DNA from: Thiovibrio sp964588325
GTDB taxonomy: Bacteria; Desulfobacterota; Desulfobulbia; Desulfobulbales; Desulfurivibrionaceae
Length of the DNA: 64,000 bases
Direction: 5' to 3'
NCBI GenBank assembly: GCA_964588325.1
Contig: CAZPOR010000013.1
Coordinates: 1 to 64,000, forward strand
A model generated the notes under the pieces. The model made no database searches. It saw only the letters and a program-made list of their open reading frames with translations, and had not been told where the DNA came from. This document shows positions 42,986 to 51,015 of this stretch, one piece after another (positions within the stretch are counted from its first letter, which is position 1; each line of letters begins with the position of its first letter). The position numbers were made by a program, and so were the translations under genes.

Positions 42986-44578
42986 ATGAACATAACCCTT
43001 CTGGACTACGGCGCCGGCAATGTCCGCAGCGTTCGCAACGCCATCAAAAAACTCGGCTTCACCGTTACCGACGCCACAACTCCGGCGGATATCCTGGCCG
43101 CCGAAAAGCTGATCTTTCCTGGGGTCGGCAGCTTTGGCAGCGCCATGCAGCGCTTGCACCAGTGCGGCTTTGTCGAGCCGCTGCTCGCATACCTCCGGGC
43201 CGACCGGCCATTCCTGGGCATCTGCTTGGGACTGCAAACCCTGTTCGAGGGCAGCGAGGAGGCCTTGGGCGTGGCCGGGCTGGGGATCATCAAGGGCCAG
43301 GTCAAACGCTTCACCGAGACAACCCTTTCGGTGCCGCAGATCGGCTGGAACGGCATCAATATCAAGAAACCCTCTCGGCTCCTTGCCGGGTTCGCCGAGG
43401 AAAAACTCTACTTTGTCCACTCCTACCGGGCCGCCATGGAACCCGGAAACGAGGAGTGGGTGCTGACCACCACCAACTACGGCGAGGAGTTCATCAGCTC
43501 GGTGCAGAAAGGCAATGTGGCGGCCTGCCAGTTTCACCCGGAAAAAAGCGGCGCCGCCGGGCTGGCGATCCTAAAAAATTTCCTAGAAGCCACGGACCTT
43601 TCCGCTGCTGGCCCCATGGAAATCTCCACCTCGCCTGCGGAAACGAGGATCGCCAAGCGGATCATCGCCTGCCTCGATGTACGCAGCAACGACAACGGCG
43701 ACCTGGTGGTGACCAAGGGCGACCAGTACGACGTGCGCGACAAGGGCGAGGTGCGAAACCTCGGCAAGCCGGTGGAGCTGGCCCGCCGCTATTACGAAGA
43801 GGGCGCCGACGAGATCACCTTCTTGAACATCACCGGCTTCAGAGACTTCCCCATGAAGGACCAGCCCATGCTCGAAGTGCTGCAACGCACCTCGGAGCAG
43901 GTCTTCGTGCCGCTCACCATCGGCGGCGGCATCCGCGAGTTCACCGATTCGGAAGGCAAACACTACTCGGCCCTGGACGTGGCCTCGGAATACTTCCGCT
44001 CCGGGGCGGACAAGATCTCCATCGGCAGCGACGCGGTGCTCATTGCAGAGGAATACCTGAAAACCGGCACAAAAACCGGGACCAGCTCCATCGAGCAGAT
44101 CTCCCATGTGTACGGCAACCAGGCCGTGGTGATCTCCGTCGATCCGCGCCGGGTGTATGTGCAATCGCCGGAAGACACCCCGCGCCACACCATCAAGACC
44201 AAATTCCCCGGGCCAAACGGCGAAGAGTACTGTTGGTATCAGTGCACCATCAAGGGTGGCCGCGAAGGCCGTGAGGTGGATGCCATGGAGCTGGCCACCT
44301 CCTGCGAGGCCTTGGGCGCGGGAGAGATTCTCTTGAACTGTATCGACAAGGACGGCACCAACTCCGGCTTTGACCTGGAGCTGATCAACCAGGTGCGCCA
44401 GGCGGTCTCCATCCCGGTCATCGCCTCAAGCGGCGCGGGCACGATGGAGCATTTCTCCGAGGTGTTCGAGAAAACCGGAGCCGAGGCGGCCCTGGCGGCA
44501 GGGATCTTTCACCGGCAGGAGGTGCCCATCAGCGCGGTGAAGGCGCATCTGCGGAGCAAGGGGATTGAAACGCGGTAG
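42986..44578 (+). CDS. hisHF: imidazole glycerol phosphate synthase, HisH-HisF fusion
   Basis: Makes imidazole glycerol phosphate and AICAR from PRFAR and glutamine in histidine biosynthesis. One 530-residue chain holds HisH (residues 1-205; GICLGLQ nucleophile, FHPEKS) and HisF (215-530; catalytic Asp in ACLDVRS and in ISVDPRR). The HisF half has the long insertions of eukaryotic HIS7 (LVVTKGDQYDVR, a KHYSALDVASEYFRSGADKISIGSDAV stretch, NGEEYCWYQC), not of usual bacterial HisF. The start at 42986 (MNITLLDYGAGN) lies in a region without a strong ribosome site. No other his genes are adjacent. Confidence 0.95.
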   Translation: MNITLLDYGAGNVRSVRNAIKKLGFTVTDATTPADILAAEKLIFPGVGSFGSAMQRLHQCGFVEPLLAYLRADRPFLGICLGLQTLFEGSEEALGVAGLGIIKGQVKRFTETTLSVPQIGWNGINIKKPSRLLAGFAEEKLYFVHSYRAAMEPGNEEWVLTTTNYGEEFISSVQKGNVAACQFHPEKSGAAGLAILKNFLEATDLSAAGPMEISTSPAETRIAKRIIACLDVRSNDNGDLVVTKGDQYDVRDKGEVRNLGKPVELARRYYEEGADEITFLNITGFRDFPMKDQPMLEVLQRTSEQVFVPLTIGGGIREFTDSEGKHYSALDVASEYFRSGADKISIGSDAVLIAEEYLKTGTKTGTSSIEQISHVYGNQAVVISVDPRRVYVQSPEDTPRHTIKTKFPGPNGEEYCWYQCTIKGGREGREVDAMELATSCEALGAGEILLNCIDKDGTNSGFDLELINQVRQAVSIPVIASSGAGTMEHFSEVFEKTGAEAALAAGIFHRQEVPISAVKAHLRSKGIETR

Positions 44579-44772
44579 CTTCCCCCTTGAATGGGCGACC
44601 GATGGCAATGAGCAGGATGCGCTAAAACGGAACTTCGCTTTACTTTTTCTTTAGCGTTCCATATTCTGTTTAATACAGTCGTACAGGTGGAAATCAGTCG
44701 CAAAAAACCTGATGGCGTTCACCAGAATTAGGCATTCCCCTCGAATTCAGGGGAGAAAGGAGTCGTGAAACT

Positions 44773-45000
44773 ATGGCTGCTACAGTAGAAAAAATTATGA
44801 ATGAGGCCATGACCCTTCCCCCTGCACTCCGGGCGTTTGTGGCCGAGAAACTGATAGAGAGCCTTGACATGCCTGACAATCCCCTGTCGGCGGAATGGCA
44901 AGAAGAAATTCGGCGGCGCTGTGCTGAAGTTGACAATTCCGCAGGCCAGCTACGCGATGCCGATTCCGTATTCAAGAATGCCTACGCCTCGCTAACATGA
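44773..45000 (+). CDS. addiction-module antitoxin (TIGR02574 type)
   Basis: A 75-residue protein of the small addiction-module family, with the conserved ALRAFVAEKLIESLD stretch in the middle and an EIRRRCAEVD helix. It pairs with the ParE/RelE-like toxin that begins 4 bases before its stop. The AAGGAG ribosome site precedes the ATG. Usually autoregulated together with the toxin. Confidence 0.85.
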   Translation: MAATVEKIMNEAMTLPPALRAFVAEKLIESLDMPDNPLSAEWQEEIRRRCAEVDNSAGQLRDADSVFKNAYASLT

Positions 45001-45290
45001 AAGCTGTCGTCTTTCAAGAAGATGCTGAAGCAGAAATGCTTGAAGCGGCTGCCTATTACGAAGCTCAGCAAAGCGATCTCGGCAGGCGGTTTCTGGCGGC
45101 GGTGCAAGACGCCATCAATCGTATCGTGTTGAACCCAAGTTTGTATCCTGTTGTGGTATTCGATGTTCAACGATGTCTTACGAAAATATTCCCTTTCGGG
45201 GTTCTGTTTCGAGACCGTCCCGAACAAATCGAAGTGATCGCGGTTATGCACCTGCACCGTGCCCCAGATTATTGGCAAGAAAGGCGATAA
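44997..45290 (+). CDS. ParE/RelE-like toxin
   Basis: A 97-residue toxin of the RelE/ParE fold. The opening VVFQEDAEAEMLEAAAYYEAQ, the central RRFLAAVQDAINRI helix, and the ending VIAVMHLHRAPDYWQ are characteristic. Members either cleave mRNA at the ribosome or poison gyrase; the presence of a HRAPDYW end fits the ParE-like side. Overlaps its antitoxin by 4 bases. Complete. Confidence 0.88.
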   Translation: MKAVVFQEDAEAEMLEAAAYYEAQQSDLGRRFLAAVQDAINRIVLNPSLYPVVVFDVQRCLTKIFPFGVLFRDRPEQIEVIAVMHLHRAPDYWQERR

Positions 45291-45356
45291 GCTGGACAGG
45301 GTCTGGAATTTAATTGGGGGGTGTCCTTATCTCCTGTGGTTAGCAAGGAGGCAGCT

Positions 45357-45647
45357 TTGAAAACGAAGCAACAAATCATCGAGATTCTGACGTCCTGTAA
45401 GCCTGATGTAGAAAAGAATTTTGGGGTGAAACGGCTGGCGCTCTTCGGTTCTTATGCGCGGGGCGAGCAAAAGCCTGACAGTGACGTGGATATCCTTGTA
45501 GAAGTGGGGCCGGAAATCGGTTTGGGATTCGTAACTCTGGCCGATCGGATTGAACAATTGCTGGGTGAGCCGGTGGAACTGGTGTCCACCCGGGCAATCA
45601 AACCGAAGTTCTTACAGCACATCAGCAAGGATCTGGAATATGTCTGA
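45357..45647 (+). CDS. MNT-type nucleotidyltransferase antitoxin
   Basis: Minimal nucleotidyltransferase of 96 residues. The core motif LFGSYARGEQKPDSDVDILVE has GS and the two Asp of the metal site. These proteins act as antitoxins by AMPylating or otherwise neutralising HEPN toxins. The start is taken as TTG at 45357 because a perfect AAGGAGG lies 6 bases before it; a GTG at 45321 has no ribosome site. It overlaps the partner gene, which is truncated, so the pair is probably no longer functional. Confidence 0.85.
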   Translation: MKTKQQIIEILTSCKPDVEKNFGVKRLALFGSYARGEQKPDSDVDILVEVGPEIGLGFVTLADRIEQLLGEPVELVSTRAIKPKFLQHISKDLEYV

Positions 45648-45828
45648 ACGTTCAGCCGCTCTGCTGATCGATGATATCCTTGAGGCCGCGTCAAAAATCG
45701 CTTCCTACACGGCTGGGATGGCGCGGGAAGATTTTAATTGCGTATCCTGTCCCCGGAACTCTCCTCTGTCCCCGGAACTCTCCTGCGGAACTCTCCACTC
45801 TTTTCCACGTATTTTTTCTGTATTGTGA
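45640..45828 (+). pseudogene. HEPN toxin gene truncated by a repeat
   Basis: The first 32 residues (MSERSAALLIDDILEAASKI...REDF) are a typical HEPN RNase start, and normal length is about 115. From 45736 the sequence is an unrelated repeat beginning AATTGCGTATCCTGTCCCC, and the frame ends at 45828. The catalytic R-x4-6-H motif is missing. The repeat appears to have replaced or displaced the rest of the gene. The upstream MNT antitoxin gene is intact. Confidence 0.85.
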
Positions 45829-46010
45829 TCGAAGATCAGGTTTGATAGGGTGTTCTAAACCTTTTTTCTGGCTGGTGCTCCAAGAAGGAGAGGATGTGCA
45901 GTCATAACTGGAATTCAAGAATCAGGGATAGGTTGGCTGGCAAATCAACAACGCCCCCCTCTGCAATTTACGGGAGGCATGTGAATTGCGTATCCTGTCC
46001 CCTGAACTCC
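45736..46010. repeat. two copies of an AATTGCGTATCCTGTCCCC repeat
   Basis: Copies at 45736-45761 and 45984-46010 share about 24 bases; part is tandemly repeated at 45766-45783 (CTGTCCCCGGAACTC). Related short motifs (GGAATTCC arrays at 46015-46040) follow. Between the copies are about 220 bases with no gene. These are likely remains of small mobile or repetitive elements. Confidence 0.75.
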
Positions 46011-46065
46011 ACACGGAATTCCACGGAATTCCAAGGAATCTTTTGATGACAATGGGCTTGAAGTA

Positions 46066-46263
46066 ATGGACGTGTGGGATGAATTTCTACTAATGGTGTA
46101 TGGGCTGCCACCGGTCATCGTCATCAGTGCTGCACTAATTGCAAAGCTGGCGGCCAGGCTCAAGGGAAAGCCCCTCGGATGGGGGAAGGCGTTTGCCATC
46201 GGTGTGGCAATGTTTATCGTCAGCTTTGCCGGGGCGTTTGCATATTGGCTGTTGAAAGGATGA
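46066..46263 (+). CDS. small membrane protein, 65 residues
   Basis: Two predicted membrane helices (VYGLPPVIVISAALIAKLA and FAIGVAMFIVSFAGAFAYWLL) joined by a basic loop (RLKGKPLGWGK). No family recognised. It is followed after two bases by another small membrane ORF, suggesting an operon. No strong ribosome site is seen. Function unknown. Confidence 0.5.
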   Translation: MDVWDEFLLMVYGLPPVIVISAALIAKLAARLKGKPLGWGKAFAIGVAMFIVSFAGAFAYWLLKG

Positions 46264-46265
46264 GT

Positions 46266-46409
46266 ATGTCAATTTATATGACTATCCTGCTTGGCACGGG
46301 GTTCCTTGTTTTATGGTTCACGCCCCACCGCATGATGCAACGTGACGGTGATCCGGACGGGCTTACCGGTGCATTTTTATCGTTCAAGAGATTGTCAACC
46401 GCTCACTGA
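46266..46409 (+). CDS. putative 47-residue membrane protein
   Basis: One predicted membrane helix near the N-terminus (MTILLGTGFLVLWF), then a polar region ending SFKRLSTAH. It begins two bases after the preceding stop. The SFKRLS ending is shared with the next small ORF at 46430, so the two may be related or parts of a decayed gene. Unrecognised; modest confidence. Confidence 0.4.
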   Translation: MSIYMTILLGTGFLVLWFTPHRMMQRDGDPDGLTGAFLSFKRLSTAH

Positions 46410-46429
46410 TATTTATTGCGCTATTTGCA

Positions 46430-46594
46430 ATGCTGTTGCTGGTTGGTGCAGCCGCCTGGTTCGGCCTCGGGTTTTTCTTCCCGGGCCTGTCGGACGAATG
46501 GCGCGTGGAACTGGCTGTTGCGGCCGCGATGGTTGTGTGGGTCATGCTTTTCGTCGCATCGTTTAAACGATTGTCTAAAGGCGAGAAAGGCTGA
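46430..46594 (+). CDS. putative 54-residue membrane protein
   Basis: Two hydrophobic stretches (MLLLVGAAAWFGLGFFF and VAAAMVVWVMLFVASF) around a polar GLSDEWR loop, ending FKRLSKGEKG. The frame is open upstream without an ATG, so the start may lie earlier or the gene may be a broken extension of the previous one. No family recognised. Confidence 0.4.
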   Translation: MLLLVGAAAWFGLGFFFPGLSDEWRVELAVAAAMVVWVMLFVASFKRLSKGEKG

Positions 46595-46794
46595 CGTGAA
46601 CAATAGGAACAATAGGGGACAGACCACGGTATTGCTCATTTATTTCAGGAGAAGTTTAGTTTTTTATTTGTGGCTGCCATGCCTAACTGGCGTTTCAAGC
46701 GGGACGCGCAAAACGCCGCGAGCCACTCAAACTAAACGATAGGCTCTCAAGACATAATTATTATTTTTAAACTTAAATATGCAAAGGAGATTTT

Positions 46795-47130
46795 ATGAAT
46801 ATGATTTTTTGTAGGGGTTGCGGTAAGGAGCTTCATGAGTCTGCCCCAACATGCCCACATTGTGGTTTCGTTCAGAGTACAGAGACAACAACAAAAGATT
46901 CTATTTGGATGGGGATTACCGCATTTGTTCTGGCTGTTTTATGCGCCGCAAATTGGCTTAATCTTCCAGATTGGGATCCTGATTTGACGTTGGGGCTTTG
47001 GATGTTTTCAATAACATCACTTATTATAGGTGCCATAAGTTTGCAACAGAAACGCAAACTTAAAACTCTTTCTATAATTAGTGTGATTGTCGCTAGCCTG
47101 ACAATACTCATACTTATTGGGAGAGTCTAA
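46795..47130 (+). CDS. zinc-ribbon membrane protein
   Basis: A 111-residue protein with an N-terminal zinc ribbon (CRGCGKELHESAPTCPHCG, residues 6-24) and three likely membrane segments from residue 38 onward. Zinc-ribbon plus membrane helices is a widespread but functionally vague design. Its DNA is visibly richer in A and T than the surroundings, which hints at separate origin. AAGGAG ribosome site upstream. A MITE-like element begins right after the stop. Confidence 0.75.
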   Translation: MNMIFCRGCGKELHESAPTCPHCGFVQSTETTTKDSIWMGITAFVLAVLCAANWLNLPDWDPDLTLGLWMFSITSLIIGAISLQQKRKLKTLSIISVIVASLTILILIGRV

Positions 47131-47131
47131 G

Positions 47132-47290
47132 TAGTGTCCATCCGGAAACAATGTTACCTGCTGGATGCTATCAGCGGTAAGCTATCAGCGTTCAGAAAAA
47201 AACTTAATCAAGTAAGCACGTTAAGCTAAAAGCTGATAGCTGATAGCTTAACGCGTTCATCTGGAAAGACGAGTTTCCGGATGGACACTA
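47132..47290. mobile_element. MITE-like element with 18-bp terminal inverted repeats
   Basis: Perfect terminal arms TAGTGTCCATCCGGAAAC (47132-47149) and GTTTCCGGATGGACACTA (47273-47290). Inner GCTATCAGC/GCTGATAGC sequences make the middle strongly self-complementary. At 159 bases it has no coding capacity. If the true ends are GTGTCC..., it is flanked by TA on both sides, as expected for IS630/mariner-type insertion. Confidence 0.8.
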
Positions 47291-47299
47291 AGTAAGGAT

Positions 47300-47980
47300 C
47301 GTTCAACCAGCCTAATCGGGTAAGGGGGAGGATTTCCATCCCTCTCCCCACACCACCTGGCATGCGGGTCCGCACCAGGCGGTTCCCATGAGCTACCGCG
47401 CCGTAGCGGGGTAATGGATGTTCACCCACAGTTCTTTGACAGACAACAAACCCTGATCCTTGAGCCATTGATGGTCATCCCCGACTGGGTTGCCAGCGTC
47501 TTGGCGAGTCGATACGGCCCCTTGCGGCTCAGGCCGATGGAGATAGCCAGCCGCAAGTTGCAACCGAGCTTGGTCAGTTCACGGACCTTGGTGCGGCATC
47601 GGCGCCATCGTTTCAGATAGCACATCCGCACCCGCCGCCGAAGCCAGTGGTCTATTCCCGGAATCGGGCGGTAGTATTCCGCTATCCCGAAGTAGCCCAT
47701 CCAGCCCCGCAGGTATTCCGCGAGCTTGGCAAACCGGTATTCCATCGAGACTCCCCAACTCCGACCGGTCAGTTCCTTGACCCGCCGCTTGAACTCGGCA
47801 AAGGCCTTTTCCGACCAGCGGATATTGGCACCCTTGAAGACGAGCCCGAGAAAGCCGATCTCGTTGGTCGAGGCTACCTTGCTCTTTTCCTGGTTGACCA
47901 CAAGCTTGAGTTTGCGCTCCAGGAACCGGCTGACGCTTGCCATCACCCGCTCACCGGCCCGTCGACTCTTTGGCGTAAGT
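47300..47980 (-). mobile_element. 3' remnant of a group II intron with maturase fragment
   Basis: On the minus strand, a frame from about 47980 to 47422 encodes the end of a reverse transcriptase and the maturase X domain (SRRAGERVMASVSRFLERKL, EIGFLGLVFKG, YLRGWMGYFG). The first two thirds of the protein and the 5' intron are missing. After the stop, 47310-47412 contains GC-rich paired sequence matching the domain V/VI end of bacterial group II introns (GGAACCGCCTGGTGCGG... and GGTGGTGTGGGGAG). The break near 47980 abuts a GGGGTCAGGTCTTGAA motif. It cannot splice on its own. Confidence 0.85.
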
Positions 47981-48315
47981 GGGGTCAGGTCTTGAACTGC
48001 AAGTTTTCACGCAGATTTCTTGGCGACGAACGCCCCCAGTTTCTCGCAACACGAGAAAAGTGACGAAATACGGGCCACGCTTTGCGTAATCAGCAGAGAA
48101 AAGTTGAAACTGTTTGATAATAAAGCGGGTTCTGGCAAAGTAATGGAGCCAGGAGGGCAGGAACAGACAGGAAAAAGACTGGAGACAAAACAAATAAACC
48201 GGGATGCCAAGTCGGAAGCAGCGAAAAAATCAATCCGCCCTCTTTCGGCGAATCACTTAAAACCGGGTTTTTCTACAGACTCGTTGCCCAAAACACAAAA
48301 AACAGGGATAAATCG
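47981..48315. other. intergenic stretch before the Gfo/Idh gene
   Basis: Begins with the motif GGGGTCAGGTCTTGAAC, a frequent fragment next to mobile remnants. A 116-codon open frame starts at a TTG near 48020 and overlaps the next gene by 55 bases, but it has no ribosome site or recognisable content. No terminator or promoter stands out. Confidence 0.4.
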
Positions 48316-49485
48316 ATGCAAGACGAGCTTGAGAACGATACGGCAGGAATATCCGATGACTCGGGGTTGACGCACGCGGTTCCTCCGATTCAGGGATTTG
48401 AGCGGGCATTGGTTGATCAGGACACCGAGCAGCAATGGGTTCCGGTTTCCGATCGCAAGATCCGGGTGGGTATCATTGGCTATGGCGTGTGTGGATTCGG
48501 TGCCGATTTCTCTTTTCAGGATCATCCGAATGTAACGGTCACGGCGGTTGCCGATCTTGTGCCCGAGCAGTGCGCCGCGTTGGCAAAAGCCTGTCGCTGT
48601 CAGAAGATGTACGGAACGGGCGAGGAACTTATCCGAGACGAGGCGGTCGAAGCTGTTTTCATTGCCACGGATGCGCCCAGCCACGCGCGCCTCGCCATCG
48701 CGGCTCTCCAAGCCGGAAAGCACGTTGCCTCGGCCGTGCCGGCCGTTTTCGGGTCCCTGGAAGACGCCGATGCGCTTTTCGCTGCGGCCAGGAGCTCTGC
48801 CGGGAAGTACATGATGTTTGAGACCTCCTATTTCCATGGCGATCTCTACGCCATGCGCGAGATGTACAGGGCGGGAGCCCTTGGCAGGCTGATTTACTCC
48901 GAGGCCGAGTACCTGCATTACCTGGGAACGCCTCTGCCCGCATACGGGGCATGGCGTACGGGGTTGCCGCCGCAATGGTATCCAACCCACACCAATGCCT
49001 ATTACGTTGGGGTTACAGGCGGCTCCTTCACGGAAGTATCGTGCATGGGCATGCCCAGCGCCATTCCACACCTGCAGGCCAAGAACAACCGCTTCGGCAA
49101 TCCGTTCGGCACCGAGATCGCGCTGTTCCGCACCAGTGAAGGAGGCATGGCCCGGATGGCGGTCAGTTGGGAGATACCGGGCACCGGTGACGAAACGGGT
49201 CGCATCTGGACCGAGAAGGGAATCTTCGACCGTGTTTTCAAAGGCATGGATGGGAAGGAGGCGCCCTTGATCAAACGGCCGCCTCTGCCGCCGGGAGTTC
49301 AGCCCGCTGGCCACGGCGGATCGCACGGCTATCTGATGAGTGAGTTCATCGAGGCTATCCTGCAGGACCGCACGCCGCTTGTGGACATTGCCCAGGCATT
49401 GAACCTGACGGTGCCCGGCATTGTCGCGCACCAGTCGGCGATGCGGAACGGGGAATTGCTGAAGATTCCGCAGTATATTCTTTGA
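48316..49485 (+). CDS. Gfo/Idh/MocA family oxidoreductase
   Basis: NAD(P)-dependent dehydrogenase family of 389 residues. The Rossmann motif is GIIGYGVCGFG near residue 52. The EKP catalytic motif of the family is replaced (SAVPAVFG), though a downstream His-containing C-terminal domain is intact. A 45-residue extension precedes the dinucleotide fold. Members act on sugars or inositols; here there is no cluster to name a substrate. It stands between mobile remnants and a REP-like repeat. Confidence 0.85.
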   Translation: MQDELENDTAGISDDSGLTHAVPPIQGFERALVDQDTEQQWVPVSDRKIRVGIIGYGVCGFGADFSFQDHPNVTVTAVADLVPEQCAALAKACRCQKMYGTGEELIRDEAVEAVFIATDAPSHARLAIAALQAGKHVASAVPAVFGSLEDADALFAAARSSAGKYMMFETSYFHGDLYAMREMYRAGALGRLIYSEAEYLHYLGTPLPAYGAWRTGLPPQWYPTHTNAYYVGVTGGSFTEVSCMGMPSAIPHLQAKNNRFGNPFGTEIALFRTSEGGMARMAVSWEIPGTGDETGRIWTEKGIFDRVFKGMDGKEAPLIKRPPLPPGVQPAGHGGSHGYLMSEFIEAILQDRTPLVDIAQALNLTVPGIVAHQSAMRNGELLKIPQYIL

Positions 49486-49517
49486 TTGGTAATTCTGAAG
49501 GCTGATGGTTTATCAAT

Positions 49518-49595
49518 GCTTCGACAGGCTCAGCATGAACGGAAGAAACTATAATGATTTCATGATGATTACCGTTCGCCCTGAGCCTGTCGAAG
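49518..49595. repeat. second REP-like inverted repeat
   Basis: Arms 49518-49542 and 49572-49595 share TTCGACAGGCTCAG with the element at 40406 but carry a few mismatches, and no T-run follows. It lies after the oxidoreductase gene and before the convergent tatC. Confidence 0.8.
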
Positions 49596-49661
49596 GGTCT
49601 TTCCCTCTTTTTGCAAGAGGCTCATATTGCACTGCGGCAAGGAGATTGAAACACGGGAGCG

Positions 49662-50396
49662 TCAGCCTTCAGCCTTCAGTTTCCCCTTGAATGGCCGGCT
49701 GATGAGAATCCCTGCCTCGTACAGCCCGAAAAGCGGCACGGCAAGCAGGATGGCGGACAAGATATCGCCTGCGGTGAGCAGAAAGGCGAGGACCAGGATG
49801 GCGAGATAAAAGTATTTCCGCTGCCTGGAAAAATACCCCTTACTCACGATCCCTGCCTTGGCCACCATGACCATGAGAAACGGCACCTCAAAGGCCAGGC
49901 CGAAGGCCAGCGAGGTCCTGGCCACGAAGCTGAGATAGGCGTCAAGCCGGAGCAGGGGCTCCAACTGCGCATCGGCAAAGCTCAGCAGAAAAGAAAGCGT
50001 CCTCGGCAGCACCACCCAATAAGCAAACACCACCCCGCCTGCAAAAAGAATCGTGGCCCAGAAAACCACGGTTTGCGCCAGCCTGCGTTCATGGCGGTGC
50101 AGCCCCGGCGCGATGAACATCCATAATTGATAGCAACAGACCGGAAAACCAAGAATCAGCCCGGCCAGCAGGGAAATCTTCAGATAGCTGACAAAGGCCT
50201 CGGTGAGGTTGGTGTAGACGAGCTTGGCGAGAGTGGGGTGGCCCGTGATCAGGGGGACCATGAGAAAGCGGACGAGGTGTTCGGAAAAGGCATAGGCAAT
50301 CAGGGTGGCCGCCACGATGGCCAGAAAGGAGACCATCACCCGGTTGCGCAGCTCCCTAAGATGCTGGGAGAAAAAGCCTGACAGCCCCTCGCTCAT
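49662..50396 (-). CDS. tatC: Sec-independent translocase TatC
   Basis: Core membrane receptor of the twin-arginine pathway, which moves folded (often cofactor-bearing) proteins to the periplasm. The 244-residue protein has the normal N-terminus (HLRELRNRV), the SYLKISLLAGLILGFPVCCYQLW second helix region, and six membrane segments. It overlaps tatB by 4 bases. It is intact, unlike the tatC at 25053-25819, to which it is related but clearly diverged. Confidence 0.95.
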   Translation of the reverse strand: MSEGLSGFFSQHLRELRNRVMVSFLAIVAATLIAYAFSEHLVRFLMVPLITGHPTLAKLVYTNLTEAFVSYLKISLLAGLILGFPVCCYQLWMFIAPGLHRHERRLAQTVVFWATILFAGGVVFAYWVVLPRTLSFLLSFADAQLEPLLRLDAYLSFVARTSLAFGLAFEVPFLMVMVAKAGIVSKGYFSRQRKYFYLAILVLAFLLTAGDILSAILLAVPLFGLYEAGILISRPFKGKLKAEG

Positions 50397-50752
50397 CCTG
50401 CGGGCTTCTCTTCTTTGGACTCGGGGGCCTCGGGGCCCTCGGCTTCGGCGGCCATCACAACCGGCGTGGATTCAGGGGAAGAGACCGCGTCGATCTCCAC
50501 CGCACCGGGCTCGGGAACCGAGGTGGAGGGCAGATTGGGGTAGGCATCTCCCAGCTTCTGCTGCCACGGGTCCTGCCCCAGCTCATCCTTCATATCCTCG
50601 TGCAGGCTCTCCTTGAGGGATGAGGCTGTTTTTTTCAGGTCCAGCACCACCTTGGCAATGGATTTCGCCATTTCCGGAAGCTTTTCCGGGCCCACCACGA
50701 TAAGCGCGATGCCCAGGATCAGAATCAACTCGGGAAGCCCTATGCCAAACAT
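50393..50752 (-). CDS. tatB: TatB-type translocase subunit
   Basis: A 119-residue protein with a single N-terminal membrane helix (FGIGLPELILILGIALIVVGPEKLPE) and an amphipathic helix, followed by a charged Pro/Glu-rich tail. The LPEL...GPEKLPE motif and tail length fit TatB better than TatA. The start at 50752 is favoured over a longer upstream frame because it gives the standard N-terminus. Transcribed with tatC (4-base overlap). Confidence 0.9.
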   Translation of the reverse strand: MFGIGLPELILILGIALIVVGPEKLPEMAKSIAKVVLDLKKTASSLKESLHEDMKDELGQDPWQQKLGDAYPNLPSTSVPEPGAVEIDAVSSPESTPVVMAAEAEGPEAPESKEEKPAG

Positions 50753-50895
50753 GCAATTGCCTCGGTAGGTCCGCAGAAAAAATCCGGTCTGCCGCAAAAA
50801 TCAGCGACGCCGCACGCCCATCACTCCAGGGGGCAATCTACGGCATTTGCCGGAGGGTGTCAAGACAGGCCGCAGAAGCACGCGGGCCTCCGCGA

Positions 50896-50924
50896 TTGAC
50901 TTTTTATTTTCCTTTGGCTATGGT
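50896..50924 (+). promoter_or_regulatory. sigma70-type promoter of purA
   Basis: TTGACT (50896-50901) and TATGGT (50919-50924) are 17 bases apart. The predicted leader of about 85 bases holds a small hairpin TGAGCC/GGCTCA (50957-50974). A regulatory role for the hairpin is only a possibility. Confidence 0.65.
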
Positions 50925-51015
50925 GCCTGGTGCTGCACCCAACACGATAAAAACCATGAGCCCCTCGCGGCTCACTGATAACCTTATTTTCGGATGATTG
51001 CGGAGGAAAAGCAAG

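Noticed and set aside
42754..44274. 506-codon plus-strand frame overlapping hisHF
   Set aside because: It is a shifted frame of hisHF with highly biased Arg/Gly/His content and no family match.
48020..48370. 116-codon plus-strand frame before the Gfo/Idh gene
   Set aside because: TTG start without ribosome site, overlaps the start of the next gene, composition unlike a folded protein.
48253..49431. 392-codon minus-strand frame opposite the Gfo/Idh gene
   Set aside because: Shadow of the plus-strand gene, which has clear motifs; the minus frame has none.
50957..50974. Hairpin in the purA leader as a purine riboswitch
   Set aside because: Only a 6-bp stem; none of the three-way junction or loop motifs of purine riboswitches are visible.
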